A DNA stretch of 64,000 nt from an uncultured Clostridia bacterium (GTDB taxonomy: Bacteria > Bacillota > Clostridia > UBA1381). The notes under the pieces were generated by a model. The model ran no database searches. It was not told the DNA's origin and saw only the letters and a list, made by a program, of their open reading frames with translations. This document shows, in pieces, positions 58,139-64,000 of the stretch (its first letter is position 1; each line of letters opens with the position of its first letter). The stretch is from assembly GCA_910585795.1 (NCBI GenBank), contig CAJUFV010000202.1, positions 1 to 64,000 of the forward strand. Reading direction: 5' to 3'. The position numbers were made by a program, and so were the translations under genes.

Positions 58139-59014
58139 CTACATTCCCTGCATCTCCATACCCTGTGTCTGCTCGTTATTTCCTGTGGCATAGTCGATTA
58201 TCTCACGTACATCGTCCGGCATATGCAGCCGCATATATGTATCACCTTCATAGGTAGGCGTGTACCAATAACCATACGGTTCTATTGACCGCATTTCTTT
58301 GATAGACTGCTTATCTAAGTCCAAATCATACGGAACTGCAATACCTCTGCTTGTTATATGTGTTGTACACAAGCATTCTCCTTCACAGTCCGTGTTCACA
58401 AGCACAAGACCTAATTGAATATCACCTGTTTTTTCTGATTTCAAAACAGCGGGAAGATGTACAATGCCGTCACCCGAAGCTGCAATGTCGTCTACACTCT
58501 CCGTTCCATAAGTTTCCTTGAAAATGCTGTGCATTGCCTTTAGGAGTTCCTTCGCTTCTGTTTTATCTTCCGTTTTATATGATGCGGCAATCCTTCTAAA
58601 ATCGGTTCCGCTTTCCTCTATATAGAAATTCAAGTTATTTATATATGCAATGTCTTTACCTATGCTCTTGTATACAGTATTGGTCTTACAATCCTGAGCA
58701 GTTGTTCTCATGGCTTTACCGAGCTCATTATAATAATATTCCATCTGCTCATTGCTCATCGACTTATACATATCGTCATCGGAAACAGAAGCAAGAAAGA
58801 AGGTTCCGCAAATCGTTAAATGACCTACTATCCGATTAGGCTTATCCCCATTTTCCGTCATAGCCTTATTATAGACTATGACTGTATTTTTGTCCATAAG
58901 CTCTGCTGTATATTCGCCTCCAACCAATTTTCCGTATGCCGTATGGCTGTTTTCCAACTGTCCCGGATATGCCGTTTTGTTTGGTTCGCATACAAGTACC
59001 CGTATTCTGTCCAT
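58139..59014 (-). CDS. DUF3846 protein (copy 1)
   Basis: The 291-residue protein starts MDRIRVLVCEPNKTAYPGQL, the DUF3846 domain (about 1-100), with CGTFFLASVSDDDMYKSMSN at its end. A second region (about 120-275) with KAMHSIFKETYGTESVDDIA and LPAVLKSEKTGDIQLGLVLV is shared with its neighbour. I chose ATG 59014; the longer ORF overlaps the other copy. GGGAGAGATG lies inside the end of that gene, so translation is coupled. It ends EQTQGMEMQGM, a doubled form of the shared tail. Confidence 0.8.
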   Translation of the reverse strand: MDRIRVLVCEPNKTAYPGQLENSHTAYGKLVGGEYTAELMDKNTVIVYNKAMTENGDKPNRIVGHLTICGTFFLASVSDDDMYKSMSNEQMEYYYNELGKAMRTTAQDCKTNTVYKSIGKDIAYINNLNFYIEESGTDFRRIAASYKTEDKTEAKELLKAMHSIFKETYGTESVDDIAASGDGIVHLPAVLKSEKTGDIQLGLVLVNTDCEGECLCTTHITSRGIAVPYDLDLDKQSIKEMRSIEPYGYWYTPTYEGDTYMRLHMPDDVREIIDYATGNNEQTQGMEMQGM

Positions 59015-59015
59015 T

Positions 59016-59900
59016 TTACATCTCTCCCATTTGCATTCCCTGTGTCTGCTCGTCATTACCAACAGCATATTTTATCATGTCCCGTACCTCATCAGGCATA
59101 TCCAATTTATTAACATGAATATCGCCAAAATATGTCGGAGTATACCAATACTTATATGCGCCAAACGAATGAAGCTCGGCTTTGCACTGTTCATCAATAT
59201 CTTCATCATATGTATCAAAAAAGCCTTTGCTTATCATATGCTGTGTTCCCCAATGCTCGCCGGAGCTTTCCGCATCCACAGTAACAAGACCGATTCGGAT
59301 ATCGCCTGTTTTTTCTGATTGCAAAACAGCGGGCAGATGTATCATGCCCTCGCCTTCGTCCGCAAGGTCGTCCACATGATTTGTTCCGAATGTTTCAACA
59401 AAGATGCTGTGCAAATCCTTTAAGAATTCCTTTGCCGCCGTCTTATCAGCCGTTTTGTAAGACTCGGCAATCTGTTTCGCATCTGTTTGACTATGATTCA
59501 TATGGAAATTGATATTATTTATATACGCAAAGTCTTTGCCTATGCTTTCTCTGCAAAATGTATCCTGAATCTCCATATCCTCGTCTGTTATTTCCTCCGG
59601 CTTACCGAGTATCCCGTTATAATACTGTATCTGTTCCGCATCTAATTCTTCATACAGTTCATTATCAGACGCGCCTGCCAGAAAGAAAGTTCCGCAGATT
59701 ATGAGGTCTCCGACTCTGCGGTTGGGTTTATCTCCTTTTTCCGTCATTGCCTTGTTATATATAACAACCGTGTTTTTATCCGCCCTCTCAACTTTATACT
59801 CGCCGCCTGTAATTTTCTGATATGATATTTTATCGTTTTTCAGCTTTCCTGTATATGCATGTTCATTTGGCGGACATACCATTACTCTTATTCTGTCCAT
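59016..59900 (-). CDS. DUF3846 protein (copy 2)
   Basis: The 294-residue protein is a close paralogue of the next gene, starting MDRIRVMVCPPNEHAYTGKL and sharing LVTVDAESSGEHWG, PTYFGDIHVNKLDMPDEVRD and the whole two-domain layout. DUF3846 domains are common in conjugative-element polyvalent proteins; the activity is unknown. It is separated from the following copy by 1 nt. It ends EQTQGMQMGEM, again a doubled shared tail, showing that the tail was copied with the gene. Confidence 0.8.
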   Translation of the reverse strand: MDRIRVMVCPPNEHAYTGKLKNDKISYQKITGGEYKVERADKNTVVIYNKAMTEKGDKPNRRVGDLIICGTFFLAGASDNELYEELDAEQIQYYNGILGKPEEITDEDMEIQDTFCRESIGKDFAYINNINFHMNHSQTDAKQIAESYKTADKTAAKEFLKDLHSIFVETFGTNHVDDLADEGEGMIHLPAVLQSEKTGDIRIGLVTVDAESSGEHWGTQHMISKGFFDTYDEDIDEQCKAELHSFGAYKYWYTPTYFGDIHVNKLDMPDEVRDMIKYAVGNDEQTQGMQMGEM

Positions 59901-59901
59901 C

Positions 59902-60603
59902 TCACATTCCTCCCATTGTCATTCCTTCATCCGGTTCTGATATTCTCTCGCCATTATTTCCTTCCCCCAATGATTCCTCTGCTGATACTTTCCCCTGTAA
60001 ATTATTCATTGCAAGGTCATCCATTCTTGAATGAATATATCCTTCCACCTCCGCCTTAGCTTCGGTTACTGTTTTCTCCATCTGTCTATTAAACTGTGAG
60101 AATAGAAACGGCATATCGCTTCCCAATACACGCTGCACATGATGAACAGCCGCAAGTATTCTTTCTTTATCAGCCTTTGTAAGACTCCGCTTCTGCGCCA
60201 AAATAGACTCTATTTCATTGATGTCATCATCAAATTTCTGTACCACTGTGTTCATATCGGTTGAAAATTCAGTGTCAAACTGCGTCCTTTTATCTTCAAA
60301 CGGACATTCTTCTATATACTGTCCGTTCAGCCGTCTGAGCGTTACAGGTGTTCCCTCACCCATATTCAGGGATGTTATTGCCTGTGCGAACTGCGCCTGA
60401 CTCATATCAATCTCAATATACGGCTGAGTATCTACATAATAGTGGTCATTATGCAGACTGCGCCCTATATATGAAGGACTTATCTTCAGCGTGATAATAT
60501 CGCTGTGCTTTATGGAGCTTCCGTATAACGCCTGTTTTCCGCTGCATTGGCTTCTGCCTATATACAGATTTGCAAAGCTCGGATGCTTCGTATATTCTGC
60601 CAT
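59902..60603 (-). CDS. Conserved mobile-element protein (HPSFANLYIGRSQCSG family)
   Basis: The 233-residue protein has a beta-rich first half, KHPSFANLYIGRSQCSGKQA, LYGSSIKHSDIITLKISPSY and IEIDMSQAQFAQAITSLNMG. I recognise this as a widespread conserved family of phage and conjugative-element proteins with no known function. The second half is a coiled coil (ILAQKRSLTKADKERILAAV). It follows the next accessory gene by 16 nt. The end, EPDEGMTMGGM, is one of the best copies of the shared tail. Confidence 0.75.
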   Translation of the reverse strand: MAEYTKHPSFANLYIGRSQCSGKQALYGSSIKHSDIITLKISPSYIGRSLHNDHYYVDTQPYIEIDMSQAQFAQAITSLNMGEGTPVTLRRLNGQYIEECPFEDKRTQFDTEFSTDMNTVVQKFDDDINEIESILAQKRSLTKADKERILAAVHHVQRVLGSDMPFLFSQFNRQMEKTVTEAKAEVEGYIHSRMDDLAMNNLQGKVSAEESLGEGNNGERISEPDEGMTMGGM

Positions 60604-60619
60604 ACTTTATTCCTCCCCG

Positions 60620-61300
60620 CTATTTCCTTATTCTTATTGATTTACCGTTGTGTACATATGTACTTGAATTCCTGTTGTGTCTTGCAGATTTGTTTATATA
60701 TTCTGATTGATGATGCTTGGCTTTCTTCTTTGCATATCCGTAAATTCCGTATTTTTGAATAAACTTTGCGCTCAGAATAACAGCCAGCGATTTATCGTCA
60801 ATAATCTCGTCCTCCGACAAATCCTCTTCTTTCAAGCCTGTTTCCATTCCTGCAAACAGTTTCGCCGCCTGATAAAGAGTGTAGTTTTCTTCACCTGCAC
60901 AGTCTTTTATCATGATTGGCATTGAAAAGAGCGGATTTGAAACATAGTTAGTCAATACCGTCCTGAACACAGATTTTGCACTTAAAATATAAATAACGGC
61001 GATTTTGCCGTTCTCACGCTTATATGTGTGCTTCAGCCACTTGTTGTACATCTGCCAGAACCGATTCCGATGGTCTTGGGAGATAAAAATAAAACCGTCA
61101 AATATCATTGCATTCAACGGTTTTATAATTCTTTTACACAGTTCTCCGTAACCATATTCACGCATAAACTGCTTTAACTGTTCGATATACTGACCTTTGA
61201 GCTTTCTTTCCGATTTGCTGTACTGCTTGCCCATTGTACCCTCTTGCATCATACATTCGTATATATATAACTCTGTACCGTTAAAGAACTTATTCGGCAT
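60620..61300 (-). CDS. Hypothetical basic protein, 226 residues
   Basis: The protein is helical with a basic N-terminal half (KQYSKSERKLKGQYIEQLKQ) and a basic end (KAKHHQSEYINKSARHNRNS), so it might bind nucleic acid. Between them lies LFSMPIMIKDCAGEENYTLY and a helical stretch. I recognise no family. Its ATG overlaps the stop of the preceding gene (TGATG), so the two are coupled. It has no Met-rich tail. Confidence 0.6.
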   Translation of the reverse strand: MPNKFFNGTELYIYECMMQEGTMGKQYSKSERKLKGQYIEQLKQFMREYGYGELCKRIIKPLNAMIFDGFIFISQDHRNRFWQMYNKWLKHTYKRENGKIAVIYILSAKSVFRTVLTNYVSNPLFSMPIMIKDCAGEENYTLYQAAKLFAGMETGLKEEDLSEDEIIDDKSLAVILSAKFIQKYGIYGYAKKKAKHHQSEYINKSARHNRNSSTYVHNGKSIRIRK

Positions 61301-61737
61301 CAGGTATCGCCTGCCTCCCTGTTCCTCGGCAAGTTAGCAGTTTCAGGACTATACGCAAACTGCGTAAGCATTTTATATCCTTTCAAGCTTTCAAGAATAA
61401 AGAAATCGAGTATTTCCAACGCTTCCTCAACGGATTCGAGCCGTCCTTCCAGCTCATAAGGATTATCGGATATGTAATTGTTCCACATATCATAATCATC
61501 GCAGTCAAAACCGTCATTGCACATAGCATTTCTGACATCCTCAGTAAGCACGGCAAGCTGCTCGGCAATACCGCCTATTACAGCTATGATGTCCGTAATT
61601 TCCTCCCTGCCGTCATTTATCATATCGGCAAGCTCAGTATCCTCATCGCTTACTGTAATGTCTATATTCTCCGACATAACACGGAATGAGTGTATGTTTT
61701 TCTGTATTTCCTTTAAAATATCAATATTTCTTTTCAT
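61300..61737 (-). CDS. Hypothetical coiled-coil protein, 145 residues
   Basis: The acidic helical protein contains DILKEIQKNIHSFRVMSENI and EEITDIIAVIGGIAEQLAVL, fitting a coiled coil, and RLESVEEALEILDFFILESL at the end of the helical part. No catalytic motif was seen. It lies between two accessory genes with overlaps or short spacers (1 and 13 nt), so it shares their transcript. The tail is absent (REAGDT). Confidence 0.55.
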   Translation of the reverse strand: MKRNIDILKEIQKNIHSFRVMSENIDITVSDEDTELADMINDGREEITDIIAVIGGIAEQLAVLTEDVRNAMCNDGFDCDDYDMWNNYISDNPYELEGRLESVEEALEILDFFILESLKGYKMLTQFAYSPETANLPRNREAGDT

Positions 61738-61750
61738 CGTCTTTTCTCCT

Positions 61751-62773
61751 TTACATTTTAATATCCTGTTCCTGACCTGTGTCGTGATTTACCCATTTAT
61801 CAAAATCCCTGCTTGAGCAATTTCCGGCAAGCATATGCGAAAACTCCGACAGCCTCTGCGGTTCAATATCCGAGCATTCTATCTGCATGCCATATGCGCC
61901 CTCATATACTTTTGTAACTCTTGCATTCAGAACATCTGACCACGCATATTTACCTTCCTGCGTTAAAGTATTCTTATTTAACTCTGCAACTGTTGCAAGG
62001 TCAATGTCCTCATCGGCATGTACCAGATGCACATCCTTGAATTCAACGCTCTGCATAAGGTCTTTAAGCTTCATTGTTGACAGCGTCTGCTTCAGCGGCA
62101 CTTTTGTAAATGACATTCCCAAGTATTCTACATCGGGAAGAAATGTCCCGAGTTTATCAGGATGTACCTCTGTTTCGCCGCCTGTTTCTGATACGAAGCT
62201 CATGTGCATACCTGATTTTCGGAAGGTATATATGTTACCTCCGCTCTCATATCTGTCGCCGTCCGTATAATAGTTCAAGGCTTCCGCCTGTGTCAGCTTT
62301 GATACTTCTTCAATCGTCTTTGCAATCTGACCGTTCTCATCCCTGAAACGCCGTGCATTCCGCAGATGCGGCGGCTGAACATTTTTATCGGCACAGTAGC
62401 AATAAAAATCATAATTGCCTTTATCGCCTATCAGCCGAAACGCATATTCATAGTGTTCGGTTTCAACAAATACTCCGCGTGATATTCCCGCTTCTGAGTT
62501 CATCACGCAATTTGGATGATTGGAAAACACCTTTTTCATACTGCTGCGGTCTTTGAGTATGCCTTTTCTAAGCTCGTTGATTACGTCATCAATTTCCGTT
62601 TTGAAGTTCAGTGTTTTAAGTTCTTCGTGAACATCAAACCATGTTGTATGAAATTCCTCGCCGCTTGAAGCAAAGTCGCCTCTTAAATATCCGATTATGC
62701 CTACGGTTTCCTCCGGATTATCGTTGTGGAAAAAACTCTTTATATTTGAGTAATAATAGTTAACCTTATACAT
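61751..62773 (-). CDS. Polyvalent-type accessory protein, 340 residues
   Basis: This mixed alpha/beta protein has a C-terminal module (about 275-325) reading WSDVLNARVTKVYEGAYGMQ, then LSEFSHMLAGNCSSRDFDKW. I recall this module from accessory proteins of Firmicutes conjugative elements but cannot name it with certainty. The N-terminal part has VGIIGYLRGDFASSGEEFHT, possibly an enzyme-like domain. It overlaps the next gene's stop by 8 nt. The end is TGQEQDIKM, a match to the shared tail. Confidence 0.62.
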   Translation of the reverse strand: MYKVNYYYSNIKSFFHNDNPEETVGIIGYLRGDFASSGEEFHTTWFDVHEELKTLNFKTEIDDVINELRKGILKDRSSMKKVFSNHPNCVMNSEAGISRGVFVETEHYEYAFRLIGDKGNYDFYCYCADKNVQPPHLRNARRFRDENGQIAKTIEEVSKLTQAEALNYYTDGDRYESGGNIYTFRKSGMHMSFVSETGGETEVHPDKLGTFLPDVEYLGMSFTKVPLKQTLSTMKLKDLMQSVEFKDVHLVHADEDIDLATVAELNKNTLTQEGKYAWSDVLNARVTKVYEGAYGMQIECSDIEPQRLSEFSHMLAGNCSSRDFDKWVNHDTGQEQDIKM

Positions 62774-63128
62774 TCGTTCCGTTCACCTCCGCCATACGCT
62801 TGTAAAAAGCGTCATTTTGCAGTTTAGAGTATGAAAGGTCTACCATCATCTGCAAGAGAGCCTGTGCGCGGTTTTTAAGCGTCATATGGTCGCCTTTGTA
62901 TGAAGTGGACGCATCCTTTATCATATCGCCGTACTCAATCAGTGAAATGCCGTTTTCTGCTTTCAATTTTTCTAAATCTTCAACACTGAGCAGTTTTATT
63001 CTTTTGCAAATATTGTCCGCTGTTTCTTTGACATCCGCTATCGGGCAGTCAACCTCCGCTACACAGACAATATACTGTGCCTCGTATCCGATTTTTTTAC
63101 ATATTCCTAAGCCTTTCTCGCTTAACAT
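62766..63128 (-). CDS. Hypothetical protein, 120 residues
   Basis: The small helical protein contains GICKKIGYEAQYIVCVAEVD and AQALLQMMVDLSYSKLQNDA. No domain was recognised. It begins about 34 nt after a terminator that follows the RHH gene, with no room for a promoter, so it depends on read-through. It has no tail motif (EVNGTNV). Confidence 0.55.
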   Translation of the reverse strand: MLSEKGLGICKKIGYEAQYIVCVAEVDCPIADVKETADNICKRIKLLSVEDLEKLKAENGISLIEYGDMIKDASTSYKGDHMTLKNRAQALLQMMVDLSYSKLQNDAFYKRMAEVNGTNV

Positions 63129-63162
63129 AAATTCTTAACCTCCCGTATTTTTTTATTTCAAT

Positions 63163-63198
63163 AAAAAAAGCGATACACTCTGTTACTGAATGTACCAC
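63163..63198 (-). terminator. Intrinsic terminator after the RHH gene
   Basis: On the minus strand GTGGTACA (63198-63191) pairs with TGTATCGC (63177-63170), including wobble pairs, and is followed by seven T. It directly follows the stop of the RHH gene. Confidence 0.65.
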
Positions 63199-63630
63199 CT
63201 ACATGTTCATTACAGGTTCGCCAAATAACGGCTCGCCCGACTGTTCAATTTTTCCTTCTTCCAATAACTCGTTTAATCTTTTCTGTCCGTACTGTGCCGG
63301 AGAAATATCAAGGCTTCTCCCTGCCGCGCCGTAGGACGGAAGTCCGTTTTCATTCTTATATTCCTTCTGGGACGGTACTCTGCCGTTTTTGATAATAAAA
63401 TCATCTATGGCTTTCATAACGTCATCCCTTTCCCAGCTCTTTGCCGGAGCATCCTCCGTCTGTTTAACCTCTGCTTCCTGCTTCTGCCGTTGTTTCTGTT
63501 CCAAATCAGTTTTTATGAGGCTGCTGATATACTGCTGCTTGCTCATTTTTTCGCCCTTGACGTATTCGTCAAGCTCATCAAACAGCGAGCTGTCAATCTG
63601 TACTGCCAAAACTCTTGTGTCCTTTAACAT
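63199..63630 (-). CDS. Ribbon-helix-helix-type protein with homing-like C-terminal region
   Basis: The 143-residue protein starts RVLAVQIDSSLFDELDEYVK followed by SKQQYISSLIKTDLEQKQRQ, a beta strand and two helices like a ribbon-helix-helix DNA-binding domain. The second part, DDFIIKNGRVPSQKEYKNEN and SYGAAGRSLDISPAQYGQ, resembles a homeodomain-like module of element regulators. It may regulate transcription or the relaxosome. I chose ATG 63630, 7 nt after GGGAG. It ends GEPVMNM, in line with the shared tail. Confidence 0.68.
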   Translation of the reverse strand: MLKDTRVLAVQIDSSLFDELDEYVKGEKMSKQQYISSLIKTDLEQKQRQKQEAEVKQTEDAPAKSWERDDVMKAIDDFIIKNGRVPSQKEYKNENGLPSYGAAGRSLDISPAQYGQKRLNELLEEGKIEQSGEPLFGEPVMNM

Positions 63631-63649
63631 ATTTATTCTCCCTTCATAT

Positions 63650-64000
63650 TTACATTCCACTCATTGACATTGTATCTTCGTGGTCATTCTTTTTGAAAAT
63701 AGTATCAAGCGTCACATCGCCGTCCGTGCATACGCACCCTCCTGACTCCAAGAACTTAGCTTTGTAATCTTCTGCAATTTGTCTTCCGAATTCCTCGAAC
63801 AGAAAGAAATTTTCTAACTCTACGCTTAATTCATAATCATCATTGTCTTTAATCCATTTCTTCGCCAAATCCTCAAAATCATCTACTCCGTGCATATATG
63901 TGAAATTGTCAAGATGTTTTGAAAGCGTTATTATTGATTCAATATCAGAAACTTCAGCGTATTCCACAACTGCTGACAGTTGTGTCAAATATTCTTCTCT
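63650..64000 (-). CDS. ArdA-like anti-restriction protein, 5' end beyond window
   Basis: The reading frame stays open to the right edge, so this is the C-terminal 116 residues of a longer protein. The visible part, LSAVVEYAEVSDIESIITLS, DFEDLAKKWIKDNDDYELSV and LFEEFGRQIAEDYK, matches the C-terminal half of ArdA-type DNA mimics. It should block type I restriction of incoming DNA. It ends HEDTMSMSGM, a strong shared tail. The in-frame TTG at 63988 is unlikely to be the true start. Confidence 0.7.
   Translation of the reverse strand, partial: REEYLTQLSAVVEYAEVSDIESIITLSKHLDNFTYMHGVDDFEDLAKKWIKDNDDYELSVELENFFLFEEFGRQIAEDYKAKFLESGGCVCTDGDVTLDTIFKKNDHEDTMSMSGM

Overview
The window looks like low-GC Clostridia DNA, probably from a gut anaerobe. 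Genes are AT-rich, Shine-Dalgarno sites are strong GGAGG types, surface proteins carry SLH domains, and the conjugation genes are of the kind named after Clostridioides difficile CTn elements (CD1108/CD1110/CD1112/CD1115 families). No rRNA, tRNA or CRISPR array was recognised, and the species cannot be fixed from the sequence.

Positions 1-4118 are a short flank. They hold a plus-strand carbohydrate operon (a TIM-barrel sugar isomerase/epimerase and two Gfo/Idh/MocA oxidoreductases), a convergent hairpin, and a minus-strand sugar O-acetyltransferase bracketed by two near-identical 41-bp direct repeats. From 4119 to the right edge every gene is on the minus strand, so it reads right to left, for about 60 kb. 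This is the body of an integrative and conjugative element. No integrase or certain attachment site is present, so the element must continue past 64000.

Right to left, the element has these parts. (1) 64000-58139: anti-restriction and 'polyvalent' proteins (ArdA-like, two tandem DUF3846 proteins, several conserved unknowns). (2) 57892-54277: Dam and Dcm DNA methyltransferases, an AbrB-like regulator, SpoVG and a DUF3849 protein. (3) 54255-45057: surface proteins, namely a 1684-residue SLH protein with 12 Cys-rich repeats, a BspA-type LRR protein, an MBG-like repeat protein, a smaller SLH protein and an InlB-repeat protein. (4) 44997-41132: DUF4314, two ArdA-like and YodL proteins. (5) 41111-30670: a Tad/Flp-type pilus set (small pilin, prepilin peptidase, CpaB, CpaE, CpaF, TadB, TadC, two TadE-like proteins), interrupted by a self-contained ATPase gene and a methyltransferase gene. 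(6) 30574-15597: the type IV secretion core (VirB2-like, VirB6, PrgI, VirB4, NlpC/P60 hydrolase) mixed with accessory genes including a PAPS-reductase-like enzyme and a HipA-like kinase. (7) 15565-4119: polyvalent proteins, a radical SAM protein, a Fic protein, and the DNA-processing genes (MobC-like, relaxase, TOPRIM protein, VirD4, HTH protein).

The parts make sense as one machine. The relaxase, its accessory protein and VirD4 process and feed DNA; VirB-type proteins move it across the envelope; the Tad-like pilus and surface proteins probably help cells make contact; and the ArdA, methyltransferase and polyvalent proteins protect incoming DNA. The most striking observation is that about 25 otherwise unrelated proteins, including the relaxase, end in the same kind of short tail: an acidic or Gln-rich stretch followed by a Met-alternating motif such as DGMTM, GGMEM or FNMSM. 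This could be an undescribed C-terminal translocation signal. Two other unusual signals are near-cognate AUA/AUU start codons exactly 8 nt after GGAGG in three nucleic-acid-modification genes, and complementary half-domains at the ends of neighbouring surface proteins that suggest donor-strand assembly.
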